Below, one piece after another: positions 51,922 through 60,673 of a DNA stretch of 64,000 nt (position 1 is its first letter; every line of letters begins with the position of its first letter). The notes below the pieces were generated by a model. It was not told the DNA's origin. It worked only from the letters and a program-made list of their open reading frames with translations, and ran no database searches. The DNA comes from Chloroflexota bacterium (lineage in GTDB: Bacteria > Chloroflexota > Dehalococcoidia > Tepidiformales > Tepidiformaceae): contig JAPPAK010000006.1 of the NCBI GenBank assembly GCA_026705605.1, forward strand, positions 496,001-560,000. The letters are read 5' to 3'. Position numbers and translations under genes: made by a program.

Positions 51922-53162
51922 GTCGAGCGCGCGTGCTGGCGGAAGACGAGCGAGCTGTTGTGCCCCCCGAACCCGAACGCGTTCGTCATTACCGCCCGCA
52001 GCGGCGCCGAACGCGCGGTGTTCGGGACGTAGTCGAGGTCGCAGTCCGGGTCGGGCGTCTCGTAGTGGATCGTCGGCGGGATCGCGCTGTGCTGGAGCGC
52101 CAGCACCGAGATCGCAGCCTCCACCGCGCCCGCGGCCCCCAGCAGGTGGCCCATCGCCGACTTCGTCGAGCTCATCGGGAGCGTGTAGGCGTACTCGCCG
52201 AACACCCGCTTCGCCGCCAGCGTCTCGAACCTGTCGTTGAGCGGCGTCGAGGTGCCGTGTGCGTTCAGGTAATCGATGTCGTCGGGCGTCGCCCCCGCAT
52301 CCTCCAGGGCCGCCTGCATCGCCAGCACCGCCCCCGAAGCGTTCTCCGCGGGCTGCGTTACGTGGAAGGCGTCGCTCGTCGCGCCATAGCCCGCCAGCTC
52401 CGCCAGCACCGGCGCTCCCCGCGCCAGCGCGTGCTCCTCGTCCTCGAGCAGCAGCACCCCTGCCCCCTCGCCGATGACGAACCCGTCCCGGTTCAGGTCG
52501 AACGGGCGCGAGGCCGTCTCCGGGTCGCGCGACTCCGTCAGCGCCTTCGCCGCCGCGAAACCCGCCACGACCAGCGGCGAGATCGCCGCCTCGGTCCCTC
52601 CGGCGACCGCCACGTCCACTTCCCCCCGCCGGATCATCGCCGCCCCCACGCCAATCGCGTCGGCGCCGCTCGCGCAGGCGCTCGTCACGGAGAAATTCAC
52701 GCCTTTCGCCCCCAGCCGGATGCTGAGTTGGCCCGAGGCCATGTCCGGCAGCATCTGCGTCATCAGGAACGGGCTCACCCGGTTGGGCCCGCGCTCGCGC
52801 AGGACCTCCCCCTCCCGCGTCAGCGACAGCACGCCCCCAACCGCCGTCCCGATGATCGTCGCCACCCGATGCCCGTCGTCCTCGGGCGTCTCGTAGTCGG
52901 CCTGCCGCAAGGCCTCGTCGGCGGCCACGAACGCGAGCTGCGTGAAACGGTCGGCGCGCCGCGCTTCCTTGCGCTGCATGAACTCGGTCGGGTCGAAGTC
53001 CTTGACCTCCGCCGCCACCACGTCCCCGAAGCGCTCGTCTTCGAACTGCGTCACAAGGCCCACGCCCGAACGCCCGGCGAGGAGCGCGTCCCAGGTTGCC
53101 TGTGAGTCAAGGCCGAGCGGCGTGACCATGCCCAGACCGGTAACGACGACGCGTCTGCTCAT
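51918..53162 (-). CDS. fabF: Beta-ketoacyl-ACP synthase II
   Basis: 414 residues; elongates fatty acids by condensing malonyl-ACP with acyl-ACP. The catalytic triad is visible: Cys in VTSACASGADA, His in NAHGTSTPLND and His in KSAMGHLLGAAGAVEA, with the FGFGGHNSSLVF end. The start is ATG 53162 (MSRRVVVTGLGMVTPLG). A TATACT box 20 bases upstream, inside the tail of the nnr gene, may provide a promoter. acpS lies two genes upstream, which links the group to lipid synthesis. Confidence 0.95.
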   Translation of the reverse strand: MSRRVVVTGLGMVTPLGLDSQATWDALLAGRSGVGLVTQFEDERFGDVVAAEVKDFDPTEFMQRKEARRADRFTQLAFVAADEALRQADYETPEDDGHRVATIIGTAVGGVLSLTREGEVLRERGPNRVSPFLMTQMLPDMASGQLSIRLGAKGVNFSVTSACASGADAIGVGAAMIRRGEVDVAVAGGTEAAISPLVVAGFAAAKALTESRDPETASRPFDLNRDGFVIGEGAGVLLLEDEEHALARGAPVLAELAGYGATSDAFHVTQPAENASGAVLAMQAALEDAGATPDDIDYLNAHGTSTPLNDRFETLAAKRVFGEYAYTLPMSSTKSAMGHLLGAAGAVEAAISVLALQHSAIPPTIHYETPDPDCDLDYVPNTARSAPLRAVMTNAFGFGGHNSSLVFRQHARST

Positions 53163-53190
53163 GCCTGCCCTGCCGGGGCGCGAGTATACA

Positions 53191-54744
53191 TCAGCCCTCG
53201 CCGAGCTCCCGGACGACGCCCGGCAGCCGCGCGGCGATCTCGCCCGCCAGCAGGCCGCCATCGCCGTATTCCGTGCGCAGCGCTTCGCCCACCGCCGCGT
53301 GCAGGTACACTCCGAGGCTGGCCGCGTCGAAGGGGCTCAGTCCCTGCCCCAGGTACGCGCCGACCATCCCCGCGAGCACGTCGCCGCTGCCGGCGGTCGC
53401 CAGCAACGGGTTCGCGAACGGCGAGATACGCGCCCGCCCCTCCGTGTCCGCCACCACCGTGTGCGCCCCCTTGAGCACCACCGTGCAGCCGTACCGCCCC
53501 GCCGCCTCCCGCGCCGCCCCCACCCGGTTCGCCTGCACCTCGGCCACGCTCGACCCCAGCAGCCGCGCCATCTCCCCCGGATGTGGTGTGAGCACGGCGC
53601 CCGCCGGAGTGCGCTCGGCCCCGTCCTCGAGGACCGCCAGCGCGTTCAGCGCGTCCGCGTCGATCACGACCCGTCCCGCCATGTCCTCCTCCGCGTCTGG
53701 CAGCAGCGCCCACACCAGCGCCTGCGTCTCGCCCGTGTGTCCCAGCCCCGGCCCCACCACGCCTGCGTCGAATCCGGCCCACTCCCGCCGCAGCGCCACC
53801 GCCGCCTCCCCGATGAGCCCACCGTCTTCCGCTGCTTCCTGCGGGAGCCACGTCGCCTCCGCCGCCCCCGCTGCGATCGAAGCGATGACCGGCTCCGGGC
53901 AGGCGATCGTCACGAGTCCCGCCCCCGCCCGGTAGGCCGCCGTTGCGGCCAGCGCCGGCGCGCCCCGGTATCGCGAGCAGCCCCCCACCACCAGCACCTT
54001 CCCGAACGTGCCCTTGTTCGCGTCCTCCGGGCGCGCGGGCAGCGCGTCGCGTGTCCACCGCGACGTGATCAGCTCGAGCGCCGCCGCCTCCATTGCCTCC
54101 GCCGGAATCCCGATGTCGACGACCTGCACCCGCCCCACCACGCCGCTCCCCATCGCCTGGTACATCCCCACCTTCGGCAGCCCGAACGTGACCGTCACAT
54201 CCGCCGCCACCGTCAGGTCGTCGACCCCGCCCCCGTCCGCGTCCAACCCCGTGGGCAGGTCCACCGCGAGCACCTTCGGCGGCTGGGAGCCCGCTCGCGC
54301 TTCCGCCAGAACCGCCAGCGCTTCCCCGACCGGCTCGTCCGCCTCCAGCTGACGCGCCTTCCCCACCCCCAGCAGGGCGTCGACCACCAGGTCGGCATCT
54401 CGCATCCGCTCCAGCGCCGGGGCGACGTCCTCCCCTTGCACGACGCCGACTTCTCGCACCGTCAACTGCTCGAGATTCGAGTCCTCCGAGCGCCCGCGCG
54501 GCGCAACGACCACGACCTCCGCCCCCCAGTCATGCAGGTGCCGCGCCGCCACCAGCCCGTCCCCGCCGTTGTTCCCCGGCCCCGCCAGCACGACGATCTG
54601 CCGCCCTTCGAGCGTTCCGAGCAGCATCCACGCCTCCTGCGCCGAAGCCAGCCCCGCCTCCTCCATCAACTGCGCCTCGCTCGTCCCTGCCTCGATGGCG
54701 GCGCGCTCCATCGCGCGCATCTCCTCGACCGTTACCAGCTTCAC
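53191..54744 (-). CDS. nnr: Bifunctional NAD(P)H-hydrate epimerase / ADP-dependent dehydratase
   Basis: 517 residues that repair hydrated NAD(P)H. The N-terminal epimerase (YjeF_N) has AGPGNNGGDGLVAARHL and VDLPTGLDADGG; the C-terminal dehydratase (YjeF_C, ribokinase-like) begins near residue 240 with KGTFGKVLVVGG and contains VIDADALNAL, LTPHPGEMARL and LATAGSGDVLAGM. This two-domain form is the usual bacterial one. ATG 54744; acpS lies 67 bases upstream on the same strand, a common acpS-nnr order. Confidence 0.95.
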   Translation of the reverse strand: MKLVTVEEMRAMERAAIEAGTSEAQLMEEAGLASAQEAWMLLGTLEGRQIVVLAGPGNNGGDGLVAARHLHDWGAEVVVVAPRGRSEDSNLEQLTVREVGVVQGEDVAPALERMRDADLVVDALLGVGKARQLEADEPVGEALAVLAEARAGSQPPKVLAVDLPTGLDADGGGVDDLTVAADVTVTFGLPKVGMYQAMGSGVVGRVQVVDIGIPAEAMEAAALELITSRWTRDALPARPEDANKGTFGKVLVVGGCSRYRGAPALAATAAYRAGAGLVTIACPEPVIASIAAGAAEATWLPQEAAEDGGLIGEAAVALRREWAGFDAGVVGPGLGHTGETQALVWALLPDAEEDMAGRVVIDADALNALAVLEDGAERTPAGAVLTPHPGEMARLLGSSVAEVQANRVGAAREAAGRYGCTVVLKGAHTVVADTEGRARISPFANPLLATAGSGDVLAGMVGAYLGQGLSPFDAASLGVYLHAAVGEALRTEYGDGGLLAGEIAARLPGVVRELGEG

Positions 54745-54811
54745 GCGAACGACTCCCTGCCTGTTGGAGGCTTGAACGGCGCGACCGCGCCAGCCGGTGG
54801 TGCTTGAAGAT

Positions 54812-55258
54812 TCAACGCAGGCCCTCCTCGCGCACGAGCCGCTGAGCCGCCTCGCCCATGCGCGGGGTGTCCTCCGCCTCCGTCAGGGCCCGCTCACCGA
54901 CGACCGAGGCCATCGCGAACTCCTTCGAGTGCGTCAGGCTGATGTCCAGTCCCCGCAGCTCGATGCGCTCCGCCCGGCCCGCGCCGCGCCGGTAGAGAAA
55001 CACGAGCGGCTTCCCCCGGCGGTTCGGCAGGATCTCGATGTCGCGCCACCCGACGCCTCGGATTCCGGTGCCGAGCGCCTTCATCACCGCCTCCTTGGCC
55101 GCGAACCGGGCCGCGAGCTCCGGCACGCGTCCGCGGCAGTGGCGCACCTCGTCCTCGGTGTAGACGCGCCGCAGGAAGCGCTCGCCGTGCCGGTCGAGCA
55201 CTGCCCGCACGCGTGCGATCTCGATGATGTCGATGCCGTGGGCGAACTTTCGAGCCAC
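54812..55258 (-). CDS. acpS: Holo-ACP synthase
   Basis: 148 residues; attaches the phosphopantetheine arm to acyl carrier protein. AcpS motifs are GIDIIEIARV (Asp metal ligand), YTEDEVRHC, ARFAAKEAVMKALGTG (Glu metal ligand and Lys) and DISLTHSKEFAMA. About 20 extra residues follow the usual C-terminus. GTG 55258 has TAGGAT 6 bases upstream. It is divergent from folD, with 54 bases between the starts carrying both leaderless promoters. Confidence 0.94.
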   Translation of the reverse strand: MARKFAHGIDIIEIARVRAVLDRHGERFLRRVYTEDEVRHCRGRVPELAARFAAKEAVMKALGTGIRGVGWRDIEILPNRRGKPLVFLYRRGAGRAERIELRGLDISLTHSKEFAMASVVGERALTEAEDTPRMGEAAQRLVREEGLR

Positions 55259-55264
55259 GTCATG

Positions 55265-55270
55265 ATCCTA
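55265..55270 (-). promoter_or_regulatory. -10 box of acpS, leaderless
   Basis: On the minus strand TAGGAT, 6 bases (CATGAC), then GTG at 55258. Faces the folD box across 30 bases. Confidence 0.6.
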
Positions 55271-55300
55271 GCCCCTCGCCCTTCCCCACGCCCGGACCGT

Positions 55301-55306
55301 TACCCT
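55301..55306 (+). promoter_or_regulatory. -10 box of folD, leaderless
   Basis: TACCCT, 6 bases (TGGCGC), then the ATG at 55313, with no ribosome binding site. Confidence 0.6.
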
Positions 55307-55312
55307 TGGCGC

Positions 55313-56200
55313 ATGGCCGCCGACATCATCGACGGACGCGCCATCGCCGCTGAGCTCCGCGCCGATCTCGCCGGCGAGGTCGCCCTGCTCGCAGCGGGCG
55401 GTGTCACGCCCGGCCTCGCTGCCGTCCTCGTCGGCGACGACCCCGGCTCCGTCAGCTACGTGACGGCCAAGGCCGAGGCCTGCGCCGAGATCGGCATCTT
55501 CTCCGAGACCATCCGTCTCCCCGCCGACATCCCCCAGGACGCTTTGCTCGACCGCATCGACGAGCTCAACGGCGACCCACGCTTCCACGCCATCCTCCAG
55601 CAGCTCCCCCTCCCCTCCCACATCGATGAGCGCGTCATCCTCGACGCCATAGCCCCCGCGAAGGACGTCGACGGCCTCCACCCCACGAACCTCGGCCGCC
55701 TTCTCCGTGGCGAGACCAGCGGCCCCATCCCTTGCACCCCCCAGGGCGTGATGCACCTGCTTGCCCGCTCCGGGGTCGACCCGGCGGGGACGCACGCCGT
55801 CGTCGTTGGCCGCTCCTCCCTCGTTGGGAGGCCCCTCGCTGTCCTCCTCGCCAACAAGGCCACCGGCGCGAACGCGACCGTCACCCTCTGCCACACCGGT
55901 ACGGCCGACCTCGGTGCCCACACCCGCACGGCCGACATCCTCGTCGTCGCCGCGGGCCGCCCCGGCACCGTCACCGCCGACATGGTGAAGCCCGGCGCGA
56001 CCGTCATCGACGTCGGCACGAACCGCATCGACGACGCCTCCCGCAAGCGCGGCTGGCGGCTCGTCGGCGACGTGGACTTCGCGGGCGTCTCCGAGGTCGC
56101 CGGGCGCATCACGAAGGTTCCCGGCGGCGTCGGCCCGATGACCATCGCCATGCTCCTCGCGAACACGGTGCGTGCCGCCCGCGTCGCCGGCGCCGGCTAG
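55313..56200 (+). CDS. folD: Methylene-tetrahydrofolate dehydrogenase/cyclohydrolase
   Basis: 295 residues; interconverts 5,10-methylene-, methenyl- and 10-formyl-tetrahydrofolate. The catalytic Tyr and Lys lie in SYVTAKAEACAEIGI; QLPLPSHIDE, PAKDVDGLHPTNLGRL, the NADP loop VVVGRSSLVGRPLA, and PVPGGVGPMT-like KVPGGVGPMTIAML are standard. The start is ATG 55313, since the open frame before it is antisense to acpS. prfB follows after 32 bases. Confidence 0.96.
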   Translation: MAADIIDGRAIAAELRADLAGEVALLAAGGVTPGLAAVLVGDDPGSVSYVTAKAEACAEIGIFSETIRLPADIPQDALLDRIDELNGDPRFHAILQQLPLPSHIDERVILDAIAPAKDVDGLHPTNLGRLLRGETSGPIPCTPQGVMHLLARSGVDPAGTHAVVVGRSSLVGRPLAVLLANKATGANATVTLCHTGTADLGAHTRTADILVVAAGRPGTVTADMVKPGATVIDVGTNRIDDASRKRGWRLVGDVDFAGVSEVAGRITKVPGGVGPMTIAMLLANTVRAARVAGAG

Positions 56201-56232
56201 CCCCTCACCCCGATCCTTGGGACACTGGCGCC

Positions 56233-57337
56233 ATGCACCAGCTGCTGAGCCAGGCCCGCGACCTTCTCCTGCGCATCTCCGACACCCTGGTGCGTCTTTG
56301 ACCTTCCCGTAGCGGAAGAACGTCTCGCCGAGCTCGAGGCCCGCTCCTCCGAAGCCTCCTTCTGGGACGACGCCGAGGCTGCTCGCGGCGTCATGCAGGA
56401 GCTCGCCTCCCTGCGTGAGCGTGTCGAGACCTGGCGCGGCCTCGAGCGGCGTGCCCGCGACCAGGTCGAGCTCCTCGAGCTCGCCGCCGAAGAGGACGAC
56501 GACTCCTTCGCCGACCACGCCGCCGAGGACCTCGGCGCCCTCGAGAGCGAGCTGGAGAAGCTCGAATTCGAGCTCCAGCTCTCCGGCGAGTACGACCACC
56601 GCGACGCCATCCTCGCTATCCACGCGGGCGCCGGCGGCACCGAGTCACAGGACTGGGCCGAGATGCTCCTGCGCATGTACCTGCGCTGGGCCGAGGCCCA
56701 CGGCTACGGCACCGAGATCCTCGATACCACCGAGGGCGAGGAGGCCGGTATCAAGAGCACGACCGTCGAGATACGCGGACCCCTCGCCTACGGTTACCTC
56801 GCCAGCGAGCGGGGCGTCCACCGCCTCGTCCGCCTCTCCCCCTTTGACCAGGCCCACGCCCGCCACACCAGTTTCGCCAAGGTCGAGGTCATGCCCGAGG
56901 TCGCCTCCACCAGCGAGATCGAAATCAGCCCCGACGACATCCGCGTCGATGTGTTCCGCGCCAGCGGCCACGGTGGCCAGAACGTCCAGAAGAACTCCAC
57001 CGCCATCCGCATCACCCACATCCCCACCGGCATCGTCGTGACCTGCCAGAACGAGCGCTCACAGCACCGCAACCGCACCAGCGCGATGAAGGTGCTCGAG
57101 TCCCGCCTCCTCGAACAGGAGTTGCTCGCCCAGGAGGAGGAGCGCGCCCGGCTCAAAGGTAAACATGTGGATATGGGCTGGGGAAACCAGATACGAAGCT
57201 ATGTCCTGCACCCCTATAAGATGGTGAAGGACCACCGCACCGACTTCGAGACGAGCAACACCACCGCTGTGCTGGATGGAGACCTGGACGAACTGATGGG
57301 AGCCTACCTGCGCGCAGGCATGGGAGAAGACGCTTGA
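56233..57337 (+). CDS. prfB: Peptide chain release factor 2, +1 programmed frameshift
   Basis: Release factor for UGA and UAA. The first 22 codons (ATG 56233) end in CGT CTT TGA; slipping +1 at CTT gives GAC CTT CCC and opens a 345-codon frame from 56300 to 57337, 367 residues in all, the normal RF2 size. Read through, the joint gives FDLPVAEERL, which is right for RF2. Marks are the SPF recognition motif in RLSPFDQAHARHTSF and GGQ at residues 247-249 (SGHGGQNVQK). As in most bacteria, the shift is self-regulating: scarce RF2 leaves UGA unread. Confidence 0.95.
56293..56302 (+). promoter_or_regulatory. prfB frameshift site
   Basis: CGT CTT TGA C: slippery CTT before an in-frame UGA followed by C, the RF2 context. 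A weak Shine-Dalgarno-like GGTG lies 2 bases before CTT; the classic AGGGGG stimulator is absent. Confidence 0.85.
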
Positions 57338-58917
57338 GGCGTGTGCTCCTCCTGCCGGTGCTGGCGCTCCTCGTGGGGCTGTTGCTCGGCCTTCCCGCGA
57401 CGGCCTCGGCCCAGTCGCCCGAGTTCACCACGACCATCGAGAACGAGTTCCCACAGTTCCTGCGCTTCCGCCTGACCGCCACCGACCCCGGTGGCGTCAC
57501 GGACGTCAGCCTCCGCTACCGAATAACCGGCTCCGGCACCCTCGCCCGCGCCAAGCCCGAGGCCTTTGAGCCGGTTCCCGCCGGCTCAGACGCTCGCGTC
57601 GAGGTGCGCATCTCAACCGGCACGCTCGGCTACATCCCCGTCGGCAGCGAGTTCGTCTACCACTGGGAGCTGGTCCTTGACGACGGCACTGTCCTTGAGG
57701 GCGAGAGCCACACCTTCGTCTACCTGCCCCCGGGCGAGGAATGGCACAGCGCCGAAAACGACTTCATGCGCGTCTACTACCACGGCGACCGCGAGAGTGT
57801 CGCCCTCCGCTATCTCGAAGCTGCCGAGCGCACCTATGCGCGCATCGGCCGCCTGCTCCAGACGGAGCTCGAGGTCGTGCCCGTGAAGACGGTGCTTTTC
57901 GCCTCCGAGGCCGATCTGGAGGATGCACAGCCCAACCGCAGCGAGGTCTACGACGCCGCCACCTTCCTCTGTGGCAGCCAGGTCGCCAACAACATCATCT
58001 TCGTCATCGACCGAAGCTGCGGCACGCGCGACCGCAGCGACACGCTCCGCCACGAGTTCACCCACATCCTCGTCGAGGCCGCGGGCGAGAGCGCGCTTGG
58101 CAAGATTCCCTCCTGGCTCAACGAGGGCACGGCCGTCTACTCCCAGACCGAGCCCGGCCGCAGTTTCACCGATCCCTTCGAGGTCGCCCTCGCCATCGAT
58201 CGCCTCATCCCCTTCAGCATCATGTTCTCGACGACCGGCGACCCCAGCGACATCGGCCTCTTCTACGGGCAGTCCTATGCGATGGTCCGGTTCCTCATCG
58301 ACGAGGGCGGCGAGGAAACGTTCGCTCGCCTCTTCGCAACCATCAAGGCGGGGAACCGCTTCGACCGCGCCATCGAGACGGTCTACGGCTGGACGCTCGA
58401 CGAGTTCGAGGAAGCCTTCCGCGCCTACCACGACCTTCCGACCCGCGAGCCCTCCACCCCCGAGCCTGCTCGCAAGGAGCCCACCCCAACCCCGGAGCCC
58501 ACCCCCGAGCCCGAGCGTCCGCAGGCCACCCCTGTTGCCACGGAGGCTCCCGAGCAGGCCGAGCCGGAACCAACCGCCGCCCAGCCCGCGCCGGCCGCCT
58601 CCACCAGTGACGACGGTGGCCGTGACCTCAGCAACGTCGCCCTCGGCGCCATCGCCGGCGGAGCCATCCTCGCGCTCTTGGCCATCTTCGCCTTCCTGCT
58701 CTCGATCATGCTCGGCAACCGCGGCCCCCAGCCCCAGCCCGAAGCTGCCGCCGTAGAGCCCCCCCAGGATCCAGCGCCTTCCGGGCCAACGGCCAGCTCG
58801 TCCGGGGCATCGACCTTCGCCGCCAGCTCGCGTTCCGAGGAACCCGAGCCAGAGCCCGAGCCGGAACCCGAACCAGAGGAGCCTGAATACGACGAGTGGG
58901 GCCCGCCCCCTACCTAG
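57334..58917 (+). CDS. Secreted, membrane-anchored peptidase MA-like metalloprotease
   Basis: 527 residues. A signal peptide (VLLLPVLALLVGLLLGLPATASAQ) is followed by a beta-rich region (to about residue 140) and a gluzincin zinc-protease domain with H240-EFT-H244 and a third-ligand Glu in SWLNEGTAVY. After residue 370 comes a Pro/Glu/Thr linker, then a C-terminal membrane helix (ALGAIAGGAILALLAIFAFLL) and an acidic Pro/Glu tail inside. The domain should thus sit outside the cell on a stalk. TTG 57334 overlaps the prfB stop. Substrate unknown; envelope maintenance is possible. Confidence 0.87.
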   Translation: MRRVLLLPVLALLVGLLLGLPATASAQSPEFTTTIENEFPQFLRFRLTATDPGGVTDVSLRYRITGSGTLARAKPEAFEPVPAGSDARVEVRISTGTLGYIPVGSEFVYHWELVLDDGTVLEGESHTFVYLPPGEEWHSAENDFMRVYYHGDRESVALRYLEAAERTYARIGRLLQTELEVVPVKTVLFASEADLEDAQPNRSEVYDAATFLCGSQVANNIIFVIDRSCGTRDRSDTLRHEFTHILVEAAGESALGKIPSWLNEGTAVYSQTEPGRSFTDPFEVALAIDRLIPFSIMFSTTGDPSDIGLFYGQSYAMVRFLIDEGGEETFARLFATIKAGNRFDRAIETVYGWTLDEFEEAFRAYHDLPTREPSTPEPARKEPTPTPEPTPEPERPQATPVATEAPEQAEPEPTAAQPAPAASTSDDGGRDLSNVALGAIAGGAILALLAIFAFLLSIMLGNRGPQPQPEAAAVEPPQDPAPSGPTASSSGASTFAASSRSEEPEPEPEPEPEPEEPEYDEWGPPPT

Positions 58918-59528
58918 GCTTCCGCGGCCTCCCGGTCCTGCTCTTTCAACGCCCTCCCGATGATGACCCAGCGCTGGAGCGCCGTCAGGTTCGCCAGCAC
59001 CGCCAGGATGATGATCACCACCGTCAGGCCGTTCGCCAGCAGCCCGATGCCCAGCAGGATCACCCGTTCCTGACGCCGGAAGAGGCCCTCCCGCGTCGCC
59101 ACCCCCAGCGCCTCGCCCCGCGCCCGCACGTAGCTCACGGCGATGCTGCCGAAGAGCGCTGCGTACCCGAACCCCGCCTGCAGGTCCTCCCCCCGCTCCG
59201 TGAAGTACCAGACACAGGCCGCCAGCACGAGCGCCTCCCCGACGCGATCCATCACCGCGTCCAGCAGTGCCCCGTACGGCGTCGCCTGGCCCGTTGCCCG
59301 CGCAACCGCTCCGTCCACGAAGTCCATGGCGCTGAACCCAAGGAAGACCGCCCCCGCGATCAGCAACCTTTCCTCCGTGATCAGCCACGCTGCCACCCCG
59401 CTCCCCACCACCCCCGCCAGCGTGATCATGTTCGGCGTGATGCCCAGCCGCCCCACGCCCCGCCCGATGGCGGCGCTCGCCGCGGCCGGGATACGCTCGG
59501 GCAGGAGCTGCCGTTTCCGCTGGCTCAC
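58914..59528 (-). CDS. CDP-alcohol phosphatidyltransferase, probable phosphatidylinositol-phosphate synthase
   Basis: 204 residues with about six membrane segments. The signature D-x2-DG-x2-AR-x8-G-x3-D-x3-D is complete: DFVDGAVARATGQATPYGALLDAVMD. Such enzymes join a CDP-diacylglycerol lipid to an alcohol. The cluster contains inositol-phosphate synthase, a PimA-like mannosyltransferase and acyltransferases, so inositol phosphate is the probable acceptor, as in actinobacterial PgsA1. A phosphatidylglycerol-phosphate synthase remains possible. Start ATG overlaps the glycosyltransferase stop; its end overlaps the convergent protease gene by 4 bases. Confidence 0.85.
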   Translation of the reverse strand: MSQRKRQLLPERIPAAASAAIGRGVGRLGITPNMITLAGVVGSGVAAWLITEERLLIAGAVFLGFSAMDFVDGAVARATGQATPYGALLDAVMDRVGEALVLAACVWYFTERGEDLQAGFGYAALFGSIAVSYVRARGEALGVATREGLFRRQERVILLGIGLLANGLTVVIIILAVLANLTALQRWVIIGRALKEQDREAAEA

Positions 59529-60673
59529 GCCCGCGTCAGCTCCTCTTGGGTCGCCTGCGCCTCCGCCACCTGCCCCCGTTCGTAGAGCAGCCGCTCGTAG
59601 TACGCCATCACCCGCCGCGCCACGTTCTCCCAGCTGTAGTGCGATGCCTGCGCCTGCCCCTGCTCCGCCAGCGCCTCGCGCAGGTCGCGGTCGTACCGCA
59701 GGCGCAACACCGCGTCGGCGATCGCCGCGTCATCCTTGGGCGGCGTGAGCAGCCCGTCGACCTCGTTCGTGATCACCCCCGCGAACCCCTCGATGTTGCT
59801 GGCCACGACGGGAAGTCGGGCGGCCATCGCCTCCAGCAGCGCGATTCCCTGGCTCTCGTTGCCCGTCGCCGGTGAGCAGAAGGCGTGTGCGCTGTGGTGG
59901 TACCGTGGCAGCTCGCCGTAGGGCACGTTCGAGCGGAATACCACGTTCTCGTCCGGCCCTACGATCCGCTCGTACCGCCGGAAGCTGCCCGCCCCCACCA
60001 CGATCAGCCGGCTCCGGGGCTCCGCCTCGCGGATGCGCCGGAACGCCCGCAACGCGTACTTCAGGCCCTTGCGCTTCTCCGGTCGGCCGACAAACAGCAG
60101 GTTGAAGCAGTCGTCGTCGAACTCCGGCAGCGGCTCGTGCTCCGCCGCGAAGTGACGGAAGTCGATACCGTTCGGGATCAGGTTGAAGTACCCGGGGAAG
60201 TACCGCCCCACCAGCCGCGCCGCCGCCGGCGAGACCGCGATCTTCCCCTCCAGCTGCCGGAACCAGCGCCGGATCAGGGGTCGCGAATACCCGTACAGGC
60301 GGTTGCCGCCCTCCTTCGCCGCATGGAACGTCCCCACGTTCACCGCCTGCGAGTGGCGCAGCACCTGGTACGGCAGGAGCGGCATCAGCGGCTCGTGCAG
60401 GTGAACGACCTCGAACGCGCCCTCGCCCAGCAGGCTCTCGATTGCCCGCCCCTTCCACGTGAAGCTGATGCGCGCCATCGAGCCGCTTGCCGGCACGGCC
60501 CGCGGCCGCCCCATCACGATGCAGTCTCCCTCCGCTCCCTCCGGGTCCGACGCCGGCGCGAGGATCGTGATCTCGTGTCCCCACTCGCGGAACTGCGCCC
60601 CCAGCTGGCCGATGTGGCGGTTCACACCGCTCGGCACGGACCAGTCGTACGGCGATACGAGCGCGATCCTCAT
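59525..60673 (-). CDS. GT4 glycosyltransferase, PimA-like
   Basis: 382 residues, GT-B fold. The N-terminal MRIALVSPYDWSVPSGVNRHIGQL and the acceptor-side HLHEPLMPLLP are as in phosphatidylinositol mannosyltransferase PimA, whose HLHEP contains a catalytic His. The donor domain shows IPNGIDF, FVGRPEKRKGL and the E-x7-E motif ESQGIALLE, typical for GDP-mannose using GT4 enzymes. It should add the first mannose to phosphatidylinositol on the inner membrane face. Mutual overlaps with the PHP and phosphatidyltransferase genes place it in one operon with them. Confidence 0.82.
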   Translation of the reverse strand: MRIALVSPYDWSVPSGVNRHIGQLGAQFREWGHEITILAPASDPEGAEGDCIVMGRPRAVPASGSMARISFTWKGRAIESLLGEGAFEVVHLHEPLMPLLPYQVLRHSQAVNVGTFHAAKEGGNRLYGYSRPLIRRWFRQLEGKIAVSPAAARLVGRYFPGYFNLIPNGIDFRHFAAEHEPLPEFDDDCFNLLFVGRPEKRKGLKYALRAFRRIREAEPRSRLIVVGAGSFRRYERIVGPDENVVFRSNVPYGELPRYHHSAHAFCSPATGNESQGIALLEAMAARLPVVASNIEGFAGVITNEVDGLLTPPKDDAAIADAVLRLRYDRDLREALAEQGQAQASHYSWENVARRVMAYYERLLYERGQVAEAQATQEELTRA

